Positions 8,987-18,092 of a stretch of DNA of 63,179 nt are shown here, piece by piece. How positions within the stretch are numbered: position 1 is the first letter of the stretch; each line of letters begins with the position of its first letter. This stretch comes from Hyphomicrobiales bacterium (GTDB taxonomy: Bacteria; Pseudomonadota; Alphaproteobacteria; Rhizobiales; Rhizobiaceae). The stretch lies in the NCBI GenBank assembly GCA_017305835.1, contig JAFKJY010000056.1:1-63179 (forward strand). Reading direction: 5' to 3'. A program made the position numbers and the translations under genes. Below the pieces are notes generated by a model. The model saw only the letters and a list, made by a program, of their open reading frames with translations. It did not search any database and was not told where the DNA came from.

Positions 8987-10609
8987 CTATTCGGCCGCCA
9001 CGGCGGCGGGGCGGACCGCGGCGGCCTTGCCGCCGATCGGCTCCTCCTCGCGCTGGTGGCCGAGAATGGTCATGGTGAGGTTGTAGGCCATGATGAGCGC
9101 GCCCGAGAGGTAGAGGACGCCGCCCAGCGCGCGCATCAGGTAGTAGGGGAACATCGGCGCCACGGTCTCGGCAAAGGAATAGACCAGGAAGCCCTGCTCG
9201 TCGTACTCGCGCCACATCAGGCCCTGCATGATGCCGGACACCCACATCACGGCCGCGTAGACGACGATGCCGATCATCGCGAGCCAGAAGTGCCACACCA
9301 CCAGGCGCTCGGAGTAGAGCCGCGCGCGGCCCCACAGCCTCGGCACCATGAAGTAGAGGGCGGCGAAGGTGATCAGGCCGTTCCACCCCAGCGCGCCGGA
9401 ATGCACGTGGCCGATGGTCCAGTCGGTGTAGTGCGACAGCGAGTTGACCGCCTTGATCGACATCATCGGCCCCTCGAAGGTGGCCATGCCGTAGAAGGCG
9501 ATCGCCGCCACCATCATGCGGATGATCGGGTCGGTGCGGATCTTGTCCCAGGCGCCCGAGAGCGTCATCAGGCCGTTGATCATGCCGCCCCAGGACGGCA
9601 TCCACAGCATCACCGAGAACACCATGCCCAGCGTCTGCGCCCAATCGGGCAGGGCGGTGTAGTGCAGGTGGTGCGGGCCGGCCCAGATGTAGAGGAAGAT
9701 CAGCGCCCAGAAATGGATGATCGACAGGCGGTAGGAATAGACCGGGCGCCCCGCCTGCTTCGGCACGAAGTAGTACATCATGCCGAGGAAGCCGGCGGTG
9801 AGGAAGAAGCCGACGGCGTTGTGGCCGTACCACCACTGGGTCAGCGCGTCCTGCACGCCGGCGAACAGCGAGTAGGAGCGCGAGCCGACGAACGAGGCCG
9901 GCACCGCCAGGTTGTTGACGACGTGCAGCATCGCGATGGTGACGATGAAGGCGAGGTAGAACCAGTTGGCGACGTAGATGTGCGGTTCCTTGCGCTTCAG
10001 GATGGTGCCGAGGAACACCACCAGATAGGCGACCCACACGATCGTCAGCCAGATGTCGACATACCACTCCGGCTCGGCATATTCGCGGCTCTGGGTGATG
10101 CCCAGCAGGTAGCCGGTGGCGGCCATGACGATGAAGAGCTGGTAGCCCCAGAAAACGAACCAGGCGAGGTCGCCGCCGAACAGCCGCGCGCGCGAGGTGC
10201 GCTGCACGACGTAGAAGGAGGTGGCGATCAGCGCATTGCCGCCGAAGGCGAAGATCACGGCCGAGGTGTGCAGCGGCCGCATCCGGCCGAAATTGAACCA
10301 GGGCTCGACGTCGAGGTCGGGGAAGGCGAGCTGCAGCGCCACGACGGCGCCGACCGTGAAGCCGACGACGCCCCAGAAGATGGTGGCGATGGCGCCGTAG
10401 CGGATCGGCCCGTCCATGTAGGCCGAGGGGTCGGGCGCCGCCGCAGGCGCGAACTGCGCGCGGCGTATCAGCACGAAGGTCGCGGCGACGAGCACGAAGA
10501 ACAGCACCCACATGTGCTGGGCGAAGGGCTGGTCGGCCGCAAACGCGGCGCCCAGCAGGGCGACGAGCGCGAACAGGCCGACGCCGACGATATATGGTCC
10601 GTTGGTCAT
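8987..10609 (-). CDS. ccoN: cbb3-type cytochrome c oxidase subunit I
   Basis: Catalytic C-family heme-copper oxidase subunit (540 aa, about 12-14 helices) that reduces O2 to water at very low oxygen. Ligands visible: H114 (low-spin heme b), H263 in [11 protein letters not shown]313/H314 in [10 protein letters not shown] with Y307 in the position of the C-family cross-linked tyrosine, and H401/H403 in [13 protein letters not shown]. It heads ccoNOQP. An FNR-type box lies 82 bp upstream, shared with the divergent hemerythrin gene. Confidence 0.97.
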   Translation of the reverse strand: MTNGPYIVGVGLFALVALLGAAFAADQPFAQHMWVLFFVLVAATFVLIRRAQFAPAAAPDPSAYMDGPIRYGAIATIFWGVVGFTVGAVVALQLAFPDLDVEPWFNFGRMRPLHTSAVIFAFGGNALIATSFYVVQRTSRARLFGGDLAWFVFWGYQLFIVMAATGYLLGITQSREYAEPEWYVDIWLTIVWVAYLVVFLGTILKRKEPHIYVANWFYLAFIVTIAMLHVVNNLAVPASFVGSRSYSLFAGVQDALTQWWYGHNAVGFFLTAGFLGMMYYFVPKQAGRPVYSYRLSIIHFWALIFLYIWAGPHHLHYTALPDWAQTLGMVFSVMLWMPSWGGMINGLMTLSGAWDKIRTDPIIRMMVAAIAFYGMATFEGPMMSIKAVNSLSHYTDWTIGHVHSGALGWNGLITFAALYFMVPRLWGRARLYSERLVVWHFWLAMIGIVVYAAVMWVSGIMQGLMWREYDEQGFLVYSFAETVAPMFPYYLMRALGGVLYLSGALIMAYNLTMTILGHQREEEPIGGKAAAVRPAAVAAE

Positions 10610-10690
10610 CCAGGGTCCCCGATGCTTGCGCGGCAGGGCAGAGAGAGCCCGCCGGCCTGCTGCTCATCGGGGGTTTGCGGCCGTGCCGCA

Positions 10691-10704
10691 TTGATCCAGG
10701 TCAA
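10691..10704. promoter_or_regulatory. FNR/FixK-type box between ccoN and the hemerythrin gene
   Basis: TTGATCCAGGTCAA, a perfect TTGA-N6-TCAA site nearly midway between the divergent starts of ccoN (82 bp away) and the hemerythrin-domain gene (79 bp away). It could control either or both. Confidence 0.85.
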
Positions 10705-10782
10705 CGCCGCGTGGCGACGGCGCGGCCATTGTGCAGAACCGGTCGGGGCGGCATCGGGCCGGACACCGAGGGATGGAGGAGC

Positions 10783-11277
10783 ATGAACCCGATCACCAGC
10801 TCGACCGCGCGGAACGGCGGCGCGCCGGGGCATTGCTGCCGCGACGGCATGGCGACGATGGTCGAGGCGGCGCACGCCCAGATGCTGCGGCTCTGCGGCC
10901 TGCTGGAGGAGGTGGCCGATTCGCTGCCCGCCGGCGTCGACTGCGCCAAATGCCTGAGGATCGCCTGCGAGCTGGAGCCGCTGGTGCGCGGCATCCACCG
11001 GCTGGAGGAGGAGACGCTGTTTCCGGCCTACGGCCGCGTTCTCGCCGAGCAGGGGCGCAGCCGCGATTCGCTGGAACGGCTTGAGGCAGAGCATGTCGAG
11101 GACGAGTGCTTCGCCGGCGAGCTGACCGAGGCGCTGCTGCGCCTCGGCCGCAGCGGCGTGGCCGACAATCCCGAGGCGCTCGGCTTCATGCTGCGCGGCT
11201 TCTTCGAGGCCAAGCGCCGCCACGTCGCCTTCGAGCGCGAGCACGTGCTGCCCGGCATCCGCTGCTCGGGCGGGTGA
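10783..11277 (+). CDS. Hemerythrin (HHE) domain protein
   Basis: A 164-aa soluble protein with spaced helix motifs of HHE cation-binding domains: EAAHAQMLRLC, GIHRLEEETLFPAYGRVLAE, LEAEHVEDECFAGEL and KRRHVAFEREHVLPGI. Together they could hold a diiron site. Such proteins bind O2 or NO, or serve in iron or redox stress. The chosen ATG follows GGAGGAGC; upstream in-frame sequence is non-coding promoter. It also has a cysteine-rich N terminus (GHCCRD) and CAKC. Divergent from ccoN, sharing its FNR-type box, so probably induced at low oxygen. Confidence 0.8.
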   Translation: MNPITSSTARNGGAPGHCCRDGMATMVEAAHAQMLRLCGLLEEVADSLPAGVDCAKCLRIACELEPLVRGIHRLEEETLFPAYGRVLAEQGRSRDSLERLEAEHVEDECFAGELTEALLRLGRSGVADNPEALGFMLRGFFEAKRRHVAFEREHVLPGIRCSGG

Positions 11278-11317
11278 AGCCGCGCCGCCGGGCGGCGGAT
11301 ACTGGAAGCTGCCGCGC

Positions 11318-12007
11318 CTACCTGCCCTGCCGGGCCTCCAGGCGGCTCAGGTCCGGCACGATGACGTGCCGGTTGTTCTCGATGGCGATGACCTTGTCGG
11401 CCCGCAGCCGGGTCAGTTGCCGGCTCACCGTCTCGATGGTGAGGCCGAGGAAGTCGGCGATGTCGGCGCGCGTCAGCGGCAGGTCGAATCGCGCGGACAT
11501 GCGGTCCGTTCCGGCGGCCGGCTCGATGCTGCGCGCGATCATCAGCAGGAAGGAGGCAATTTTCTCGCCGGCCGTCTTGCGGCCCAGCGTCACCATCCAG
11601 TCGCGCGCCTCGTCGAGCTCCTTGAGAGCCTGCAGGTAGAGCCGGCGTTCCAGCTCGGGCGAGGCCCGTATCATGCGCTCCACCGAGGCGCGCGGGAAGG
11701 CGCACAGCGAGACGTCGGTGGCGGCTTCGGCGTTGAGGTCGCTCTCGGCCTTGAACGGCCGGCCGAGGAAGTCCGGCGCGAACTGCAGGCCGACGATCTG
11801 CTGGCGGCCGTCGGACAGCGTCTTGGTCAGCTTCACCACGCCCGACAGCACGTTGGCGTAGGACTCGATCCGCTCGGCGTCGCCCATGAGCTCGGTGCCG
11901 CTTCCAGCCTCGTATTTGCGGGCGCTCCTCGCCAGCACGGCGAGCTGGTCAGGGTCGAGCGCGGCGCAAACGCCCCCATGGCGCGCCTCGCAGGAGGCGC
12001 ACAGCAC
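11318..12007 (-). CDS. fnrL: FNR-type oxygen-sensing transcription regulator (FnrL-like)
   Basis: Crp/Fnr-family regulator (229 aa). The N terminus carries C3-x2-C6-x7-C14, and a fourth cysteine is at 102 (SLCAFPR). This is the layout of the oxygen-labile [4Fe-4S] cluster of FNR/FnrL. The C-terminal helix-turn-helix, LTRADIADFLGLTIETVSRQL, keeps the E-x-x-S-R recognition residues that read TTGAT half-sites. The start used is GTG; no ATG exists just upstream in frame and only a few residues precede C3, so the true start may be a non-standard codon. A TTGAT-N4-ATCAA box 112 bp upstream suggests autoregulation. Confidence 0.9.
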   Translation of the reverse strand: MLCASCEARHGGVCAALDPDQLAVLARSARKYEAGSGTELMGDAERIESYANVLSGVVKLTKTLSDGRQQIVGLQFAPDFLGRPFKAESDLNAEAATDVSLCAFPRASVERMIRASPELERRLYLQALKELDEARDWMVTLGRKTAGEKIASFLLMIARSIEPAAGTDRMSARFDLPLTRADIADFLGLTIETVSRQLTRLRADKVIAIENNRHVIVPDLSRLEARQGR

Positions 12008-12118
12008 GGGAATGCCGTCGGTATGAACGTCGCTGCGTATGGCCCTGGCCCCTTTCGGCCCACCGTTAGCAGCCCGGCCACCACCCCGCCCCGCGTCAGA
12101 TTGTCGTGCGCGGAAGGT

Positions 12119-12132
12119 TTGATCTGGATCAA
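12119..12132. promoter_or_regulatory. FNR-type box upstream of fnr (autoregulation)
   Basis: TTGATCTGGATCAA, a perfect five-base-arm palindrome (TTGAT-N4-ATCAA) about 112 bp upstream of the regulator start. It is the best FNR match in the window. The 233-bp gap around it holds no gene that I can see. Confidence 0.85.
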
Positions 12133-12240
12133 AAATGCAGCCTCGCCGGGAGATGGCTGGGATCGGCTTGCTGCCACCGCGTCGGCGAGAATGGAATGAG
12201 GCGCCGCATCTTCATGCGCATGCGCAGCCCGCTCCGCGAC

Positions 12241-12978
12241 CTACGCGTGCGCTTTCCTTTTGCGCCGTACCGGGCCCTCGGTGGACGGGTTCGGCTTCAT
12301 CTCGTCGAGATAGTTGTAGATCGTGAAGCGGGAGACGCCGAGGCTGGCGGCGACCAGATCGACGCTGGAGCGGATCAGGAACAGGCCGCGGCCGTTCATG
12401 TAGCGGACGGCTTCGACCTTGTCCTCGCGGCTCATGGCGGCCACCGCCTTGCCCGTCGCGGCGATGCCCGATTCGATGATCTCGCTGACCAGCCCGTCGA
12501 CATTGGCGGCGTCGCCCTCGGCGGCCGGCTCCGGCTCCAGCGCTTCCGACCCGACGAGGCCGCGCACCAGCGTCTCCAGCTCCCGCAGCTTGCTGCGGTC
12601 GGCATTGATGCAGAAGGCGGCATAGGCCTGCCCGCTTTCGTCGCGCAGTACGATACTGGTGGAATCGAGTTCGCGTCCGCTGCGGGCGCGCGTGCGGTAG
12701 TCGCCGACGATGGAGAAGGCCTCGCCCGCCACCACGTCCTCCCCCGACATCAGCCTTTGCAGCGCGAGGTCGTCGAACGGGCCGCTGATGATCGGGCTGC
12801 CGACGCTGCGCCCGGTGAGCTGGCCGTTGGCGATGGCCACGACCGAATGGCCGGGCCGGGACAGATCGTGCAGCACGACCTCGACATTGCGGCCGATGGT
12901 GCGCTGCAACCCCTCGACGATGCCTTTCAGCGTTTCGATGACCAGCTTGCGCTCGCGGTCGGTGCGTGGGCTCATCAT
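12241..12978 (-). CDS. YheO-type PAS / HTH_22 transcription regulator (DauR-like)
   Basis: A 245-aa regulator with an N-terminal YheO-like PAS domain (LKGIVEGLQRTIGRNVEVVLHDLS; GREL near 105) and a C-terminal helix-turn-helix, REDKVEAVRYMNGRGLFLIRSSVDLVAASLGVSRFTIYNYLDE, the HTH_22 signature. Relatives include DauR, the repressor of D-arginine use. The protein ends in a basic tail (RRKRKAHA). Tandem ATGs make the start ambiguous by one codon. It is the last gene on the strand that carries aapJQM, the aminotransferase and RidA, so it probably controls that amino-acid uptake and catabolism set. Confidence 0.85.
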   Translation of the reverse strand: MMSPRTDRERKLVIETLKGIVEGLQRTIGRNVEVVLHDLSRPGHSVVAIANGQLTGRSVGSPIISGPFDDLALQRLMSGEDVVAGEAFSIVGDYRTRARSGRELDSTSIVLRDESGQAYAAFCINADRSKLRELETLVRGLVGSEALEPEPAAEGDAANVDGLVSEIIESGIAATGKAVAAMSREDKVEAVRYMNGRGLFLIRSSVDLVAASLGVSRFTIYNYLDEMKPNPSTEGPVRRKRKAHA

Positions 12979-13043
12979 GATGGCGGTTTCTCCGAAGGCC
13001 GGGCGTTTCCGGCGAAGGTGCGAGGCGGCTCACCCTAGCCTGC

Positions 13044-13517
13044 CTAGTCCTCGACCTCCACGACGAGCTCGATCTCGACCGGAACGTCCATCGGCAGCGC
13101 GTTGGTGCCCACCGCGGCGCGGGCGTGCCTGCCCCTGTCGCCCAGCACGGAGACCAGGAATTCGGAGGCGCCGTTGACGACCATGTGCTGCTTGTCGAAG
13201 CCGTCGGCGGAATTGACGTAGCCGTTGAGCTTGACGATGCCCTTCACGCGGTCGAGGTCGCCGATCGCGTGCGCGATGGCCGCCAGCGCGTTGATCGCCG
13301 ACAGGCGCGCGGCCTCGATGCCCTGCTCGACGGTGAGGTCGCGGCCGAGCTTGCCCTTCACCACGAGCCTGCCGTCGACGAACGGCCCCTGGCCCGAGAC
13401 GTAGAGCGCGCTTCCGAGGCGTTTGGCCGGCACGTAGGAGGCCAGCGGCGCCGAGACCGCCGGCAGCTTCACGCCGAGTTCCTCCAGTCGCGCGGCAGCG
13501 GTCGTCATCTTCGTCAT
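13044..13517 (-). CDS. RidA family (YjgF/UK114) protein
   Basis: A 157-aa protein with the RidA fold. Conserved blocks are YVSGQGPFVDGRL, INALAAIAHAIGDLDRVKGIVKLNGYVNSADGF and the terminal ARAAVGTNALPMDVPVEIELV. That block keeps the arginine (R133) needed by true RidA enzymes to hydrolyse enamine/imine products of PLP enzymes. It is longer than archetypal RidA (about 130 aa). It overlaps the class V aminotransferase gene by four bases, consistent with removing reactive intermediates made by that enzyme. Confidence 0.88.
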   Translation of the reverse strand: MTKMTTAAARLEELGVKLPAVSAPLASYVPAKRLGSALYVSGQGPFVDGRLVVKGKLGRDLTVEQGIEAARLSAINALAAIAHAIGDLDRVKGIVKLNGYVNSADGFDKQHMVVNGASEFLVSVLGDRGRHARAAVGTNALPMDVPVEIELVVEVED

Positions 13518-14587
13518 CCTTTCACGATCTTCAGGAGCATGTCCGCGAAACGGTCGATATCCGTCTCGTCATTGTAGAAATGCGGGGAGATCCGCAGGCA
13601 GGCGCCGCGCGCCTCGGCGCTGGCGCCTTGCTCGGCGAGGCGCGCCGCGGTCGCCGGCGGATCCGGCAGCCTGACGGACAGGATAGCGGCCGCCGCGCCG
13701 TCCGGCGTGGCGATGTCGAGCCCGGCCAGCCTTTCGTGCAGGCGGCCGTGCAGCATGCGGTTGCGCGCGAAGATCGCATCCCAGCCGAGCCCTTCCATGT
13801 AGCCGAGCGAGAATTCCAGCGTCATCAGGCCGGGATAGTTGGCGTGGCTGTAGGCGAGCGCGCGCGACGGCGGCGGGTTGGCATAGCCGCGGAACACCGG
13901 CATCAGGCGCTCGCGCAGGCGGGGGCCGGTGATGGCGACCGCGAGCCCGAAGCCCGAGATCAGCCACTTGAACACCGAGGCGACATAGGCGTCTGCTAGC
14001 GAGGCGTCGGCCTCCGTCGCGGCGAGCGCCTGGATGCCGTCGACGATCAGCAGCGCGCCGGCCGCGCGGCAGGCCGCCGACAGCGTCGCGAGGTCGATCT
14101 TCGTCCCGCTCTCCCAGTGGACGTGCGAGACGAGCACGAAGGTCGCGCCGGCCGCGGCTTGGGCGAGCGCCCGGCTGCGGCCCTCCTCGCGCTCCACCGC
14201 CGGCTCGATCCGCTCGGCGCCGCGCGCGACGAGGATGTCGGCCGCCGCGCGCACGGACGGGAACTCGTCGGCGAGGTGGACGACCCGGTCGCCCGGCCGG
14301 ACCGGCAGCGAGTGCGCGATCAGGTTCAGCGCCTCCGTCGTGGTGCCGGCGAAGCCGACGTCGTCGGGCGCGACGTTGGCGAGCCGCCCGACCTGGGCCC
14401 GCACGCGGCCGGCGACGGCGCGCCAGTCCGCCGCCCCGTCATAGCCGCGCGCATACATGTCCTCGAAGAAGCGGGCGGTCGCCCGGCCCGCCAGCCGGTG
14501 GGAGATGCCGGTCGAGGCGGTGTTCAGGTAGAGCCGCCGGTCGAGATATGGGAAGTCGCGGCGCACCGCCGCCGGATCGAAAGCCAT
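13514..14587 (-). CDS. Class V aminotransferase (PLP-dependent, NifS-like fold)
   Basis: A 357-aa fold-type I PLP enzyme. Visible: FPYLDRRLYLNTASTGISH opening, cofactor-phosphate region GTTTEALNLIAHSL, IVDGIQALAA with the PLP-ring aspartate (D183), and the Schiff-base lysine K207 in ASVFKWLISGFG. No cysteine-desulfurase active-site cysteine loop is evident. The role is more likely transamination, lyase or racemase chemistry on the amino acid imported by aapJQM. The chosen ATG overlaps the aapM stop by one base; in-frame sequence further upstream is antisense to the permease. The exact substrate is unknown. Confidence 0.85.
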   Translation of the reverse strand: MAFDPAAVRRDFPYLDRRLYLNTASTGISHRLAGRATARFFEDMYARGYDGAADWRAVAGRVRAQVGRLANVAPDDVGFAGTTTEALNLIAHSLPVRPGDRVVHLADEFPSVRAAADILVARGAERIEPAVEREEGRSRALAQAAAGATFVLVSHVHWESGTKIDLATLSAACRAAGALLIVDGIQALAATEADASLADAYVASVFKWLISGFGLAVAITGPRLRERLMPVFRGYANPPPSRALAYSHANYPGLMTLEFSLGYMEGLGWDAIFARNRMLHGRLHERLAGLDIATPDGAAAAILSVRLPDPPATAARLAEQGASAEARGACLRISPHFYNDETDIDRFADMLLKIVKG

Positions 14588-15717
14588 CAGCGGGACCTCT
14601 TCAATCGTCGCTCGAGCGACAGGCCGTAGCGGGACATCGAGAAGCAGAAGCAGAAATAGATGAGCGCGACGAACAGGTAGGCTTCGGTGCCGAAGCCCTG
14701 CCAGGCCGGCTCGCCCACCGAGCGCTGGCCGGCGTTCAGCAGGTCGAATATGCCGATGATGGTGACCAGCGAGGTCGCCTTGAAGAAGGCGATGCACAGG
14801 CTGACGATGGGCGGGAGCACCAGCGTCAGCGCCTGCGGCAGGACGACAAGCGCCATCTTTTGCCAGTAGCTGAGGCCGAGCGCGTGGGCGGCCTCGCTTT
14901 GCCCGGCGTCGACCGCCTGCAGGCCGCCGCGGATCGTTTCGGCGAGATAGGCCGCGATGAACAGCACGATGCCGATCTGCGCGCGCAGCAGCTTCGACAC
15001 CGTCACGCCCTCCGGCAGGAACAGCGGGAACATCACGCTCGCCATGAACAGCACGCTGATGAGCGGGATGCCGCGGATGATCTCGACATAGAGCGTTGAG
15101 ACGAGGCGGAGCACCGGGCTGGTCCTGGAGATGCGGCCGAGCGCCACCACGATCGCCAGCGGGAAGGCCATGACGATGCCGCAGGTCGACAGGATCAGCG
15201 TCACCGGCAGCCCGCCCCACTGGTCCTCCGGCACCGTGCGCAGGCCGAGGACGCCGCCGTGCATCAGCACGCCGATGGCGACCAGCGCGGCCACCCAGGC
15301 CGCGAGCAGCCGGCGGTCCCACCAGCGGCGGTTGGCCGAGGCCAGATATATGCCGACGAAGATCGCCACGCACAGCGCCGGCCGCCACTGCTCGGCATAG
15401 GGATAGATGCCGAACAGGATGAAGCGGTACTTCTCCCGGATCAGCGCCCAGCAGGCGCCGACCTCGGGCGCGCGGCAGGCCTGCGTGTCGGCGATTGCGT
15501 TGCCCGGCAGCGTCCAGATCGCGTCGACGACGGCCCAGTCGAGGAAGGCTGCGGCCGCGCGGCCGAGCGCCAGCACCATGAGGACCGTGACGATGCCGGA
15601 GAACCACGATCCGAACAGGTTGCGGCGCAGCCATGCGACCGGCCCGCGCGCGCCCCGCGGCGCCGGCTCGGCCGGCAGCGGGACGAAGGTGAGCTCTGCG
15701 GGCGTCGGGATCGTCAT
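14587..15717 (-). CDS. aapM: General L-amino acid ABC transporter permease AapM
   Basis: Inner-membrane permease of 376 aa for polar amino acids. It has an N-terminal helix (FSGIVTVLMVLALGRAAAAF) and helices after residue 90. The EAA loop reads AAHALGLSYWQKMALVVLPQALTLVLPPIVS. The long N-terminal domain with two early helices is typical of Aap/Bzt M subunits. It overlaps aapQ by four bases (ATGA). No AapP-type ATPase follows; the next gene is the aminotransferase. Confidence 0.9.
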   Translation of the reverse strand: MTIPTPAELTFVPLPAEPAPRGARGPVAWLRRNLFGSWFSGIVTVLMVLALGRAAAAFLDWAVVDAIWTLPGNAIADTQACRAPEVGACWALIREKYRFILFGIYPYAEQWRPALCVAIFVGIYLASANRRWWDRRLLAAWVAALVAIGVLMHGGVLGLRTVPEDQWGGLPVTLILSTCGIVMAFPLAIVVALGRISRTSPVLRLVSTLYVEIIRGIPLISVLFMASVMFPLFLPEGVTVSKLLRAQIGIVLFIAAYLAETIRGGLQAVDAGQSEAAHALGLSYWQKMALVVLPQALTLVLPPIVSLCIAFFKATSLVTIIGIFDLLNAGQRSVGEPAWQGFGTEAYLFVALIYFCFCFSMSRYGLSLERRLKRSR

Positions 15718-16883
15718 CGGCTCACCAGCGCGACGCGGCGGTTGTACCAGTTCATGAAGGCGCTGACGGCCAGGCTGATCGTCAGGAAGGCCAGCATGAT
15801 GATGACGATGCCCTCGATGGCCTGGCCGGTGTCGCTGATCGCCACGTTGACCAGCGCGACGATGTCCGGATAGCCGACGGCGACGGCGAGCGAGCTGTTC
15901 TTGGTCACGCCGAGATACTCGCTGGCCAGCGGCGGCACGATGATGCGCAGCGCCTGCGGCATCACCACCTTGCGCACGGTGGTGCCGCGATGCAGGCCGA
16001 GCGAGCGGGCCGCGTCCCACTGGCCCACCGGCACGCCCTGGATGCCGGCACGGACGATCTCGGCGATGAAGGCGGAGGTGTAGGCGGTCAGCCCGATGAC
16101 GAGCGCCGACAGCTCCGGCGTCAGCGCCGCGCCGCCGCGGAAGTTGAGCCCCTGCAGGTGCGGCCAGTCGAGCGCCGGCGCCGCCCCGGTCAGCCAGATC
16201 GCGGCGAGCGGCGGCACGACCACGAGCAGCAGGCGCAATGTCCACATGCCGCCGGAGCGCGACAGGCCGGCGCGGCGCAGCAGCGGCGGCAGCACGATCG
16301 CGGCGGCGATGCCGGCGGCGAGCGCCAGCCACACATGCCCGTCCAGCAGGACCGTCGGCACGCGGATCCCGCGGTTCGACACGAACACCCCGGCGCCGAG
16401 GTCGAGGGCGCCGCGCGGCGGCGGCAGTTGCAGCAGCAGCTGGTACCAGAAGACGAGCTGCACCAGCACCGGCACGTTGCGGGTCGCCTCGACATAGGCG
16501 CCGGCCGTCCGCGACAGCAGCCAGTTGCCCGACAGCCGCGAGAGGCCGATGGCGGTGCCGAGGATGGTCGACAGCACGATGACGACCGCCGAGACGGTCA
16601 GCGTGTTGAGGAAGCCGATGAACAGCGCCCGGCCGTAGGTGTCGACGCCCGGCGTGAAGGTGAGCCAGCTATGGTTGATCGGCTGGGCGAGCGGCGTCCG
16701 CAGGAAGGCGAAGCCGGTCGTGATCCCGCGCGCGTTGAGGTTCGACAGTGTCGTGGCGATCAGGAACCAGGCGATGCCGGCGATCGCCGCGACGATGAGG
16801 GCCTGGACGGCCAGCACGCGCAGCGGCGGCAGCCGGCGCGGCTTCTCGATGTCGTCGATCTGTGCCTGGGCTGCGCCGGCCAT
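15714..16883 (-). CDS. aapQ: General L-amino acid ABC transporter permease AapQ
   Basis: A 389-aa inner-membrane permease pairing with AapM. It opens with a cytoplasmic leader (IEKPRRLPPLRVLAVQALIVA). Then come GITTGFAFLRTPLAQPINHSWLTF, the large insert typical of AapQ/BztB, and the EAA loop AARSLGLHRGTTVRKVVMPQALRIIVPPLASEYLG. It lies 68 bp after aapJ; the gap holds a perfect hairpin. Confidence 0.92.
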   Translation of the reverse strand: MAGAAQAQIDDIEKPRRLPPLRVLAVQALIVAAIAGIAWFLIATTLSNLNARGITTGFAFLRTPLAQPINHSWLTFTPGVDTYGRALFIGFLNTLTVSAVVIVLSTILGTAIGLSRLSGNWLLSRTAGAYVEATRNVPVLVQLVFWYQLLLQLPPPRGALDLGAGVFVSNRGIRVPTVLLDGHVWLALAAGIAAAIVLPPLLRRAGLSRSGGMWTLRLLLVVVPPLAAIWLTGAAPALDWPHLQGLNFRGGAALTPELSALVIGLTAYTSAFIAEIVRAGIQGVPVGQWDAARSLGLHRGTTVRKVVMPQALRIIVPPLASEYLGVTKNSSLAVAVGYPDIVALVNVAISDTGQAIEGIVIIMLAFLTISLAVSAFMNWYNRRVALVSR

Positions 16884-16914
16884 GTCTCAGCGGCCTCGAC
16901 CGGAAGGAAGATGC

Positions 16915-16939
16915 GGGAGCCGCGCGGCGCGCGGCTCCC
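16915..16939 (-). other. Intercistronic hairpin between aapJ and aapQ
   Basis: Perfect 11-bp stem with a three-base loop; arms 16915-16925 and 16929-16939 (GGGAGCCGCGC and its complement). No T-run follows, so it looks more like an mRNA-stabilising or partial-termination element. Such elements often keep the binding-protein mRNA in excess over permease mRNA. Confidence 0.55.
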
Positions 16940-16951
16940 CGGTCTCGCCGC

Positions 16952-17983
16952 TCAGCGGAAGGGCGGGGCGTATTGCAGGCCGCCCTTGGTCCAGACGTTG
17001 TTCATGCCGCGGTCGACGCCGATGATGTTGCGGTCCCACATCTGGCCGAAATTGCCGACCTGCCTGATGACGTTCGCCGCCCAGTCGTTGGAGAGCCCGA
17101 GCGACTGACCGAGGTCGCCCTCGACGCCGAGCAGGCGCCTGACGCCCGGGTTCGTGCTCTTCAGCGCCGCATCGACCCCGTCGCTCTTGATGTCGAGGAT
17201 CTCGGCCTGGACCAGCGCGTAGTGGGTCCAGCGCACGATGTCGAACCAGCGCTCGTCGCCCTTGCGCACCGCGCCGCCCAGCGGCTCGGCGGTGAGGCGC
17301 TCGGGCAGGATGACGAAGTCGTCGGCCTTGTCGCCCTGCGTCGCCTTGAATGCCGCCAGCGCCGAGGCGTCGGACATGTAGGCGTCGCAGCGGTCGGCGA
17401 GGAAGGCGGCGCGCGCCTCCTCGCCCTGCGCCAGCACGACCGGCGTGTACTTCATGTTCTTGGCGGTGAAGAACTCCTGCAGCGACATCTCGCCCGTGCC
17501 GCCGGTGAGCACGCAGATGCTGCCGCCGTCGAGGCCGGAGGCGTCCGCGATGCCCGTCGACTTCTTCACGATGAAGGCGAGGCCGTCATAGTAGTAGATG
17601 TTGGGGAAGAGCAGCCCCGACTTGGTCTCGCGCGTCATCGTCCAGGTGACGTTGGCATAGAGCACGTCGACCTCGCCCGACTGCAGCGCGGTGAGGCGCT
17701 GCGCGGGGGCGAGCATCACCCACTTCACCTTCTCCGCGTCGCCCAGCGTTGCGGCGGCGACCGCGCGGCACTGGTCGGCGTCGATGCCGCGCATGACGCC
17801 CTGGCTGTCGGGCAGCGAGAAGCCCGGGCTGGTGCCGATCACGCCGCAGATCAGCGTGCCGCGCTGCTTGACGGTATCGAGCGTCTTCGACGGCGCCGGC
17901 GTGGCGTCCTGCGCCGCCGCGAAACCCGCCGCGAGCATGCCGAGCGCCGTCGTCGTCAGTCCGATCAAACTGCGAAGTCTCAT
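16952..17983 (-). CDS. aapJ: Amino-acid ABC transporter substrate-binding protein AapJ
   Basis: Periplasmic binding protein of 343 aa. A Sec signal peptide (MRLRSLIGLTTTALGMLAAGFAAAQ) precedes LDTVKQRGTLICGVIGTSPGFSLPDSQGVMRGIDADQCRAVAAA, the classic AapJ/BztA opening. The C terminus (DRNIIGVDRGMNNVWTKGGLQYAPPF) also matches that family. AapJ-type proteins bind a broad range of L-amino acids. It is the first gene of a six-gene leftward run. The A+T-rich stretch at 18020-18062 just upstream probably holds the promoter, but no clear operator could be assigned. Confidence 0.94.
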   Translation of the reverse strand: MRLRSLIGLTTTALGMLAAGFAAAQDATPAPSKTLDTVKQRGTLICGVIGTSPGFSLPDSQGVMRGIDADQCRAVAAATLGDAEKVKWVMLAPAQRLTALQSGEVDVLYANVTWTMTRETKSGLLFPNIYYYDGLAFIVKKSTGIADASGLDGGSICVLTGGTGEMSLQEFFTAKNMKYTPVVLAQGEEARAAFLADRCDAYMSDASALAAFKATQGDKADDFVILPERLTAEPLGGAVRKGDERWFDIVRWTHYALVQAEILDIKSDGVDAALKSTNPGVRRLLGVEGDLGQSLGLSNDWAANVIRQVGNFGQMWDRNIIGVDRGMNNVWTKGGLQYAPPFR

Positions 17984-18092
17984 CTTGCCTCTCCCGATTT
18001 ACCGACGGGATCTCCGTCTCGGGAAAATCGTATCAACAAAATGTAGAAACATGCAACAGTTTGTTCTGGTAGGTGCGATTGCCGGCCGCGCG

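Noticed and set aside
7994..10786. 930-codon open frame on the plus strand
   Set aside because: It is antisense to ccoP, ccoQ, ccoO and ccoN, whose heme motifs and order are unmistakable. The peptide is a low-complexity run of R, H, G, V and A, typical of shadow frames in GC-rich DNA.
18020..18062. TGT-AGAAACATGCA-ACA as an operator for the HTH_22 regulator
   Set aside because: Only three-base outer arms match and I know no consensus for this regulator group. It may simply be the aapJ promoter.
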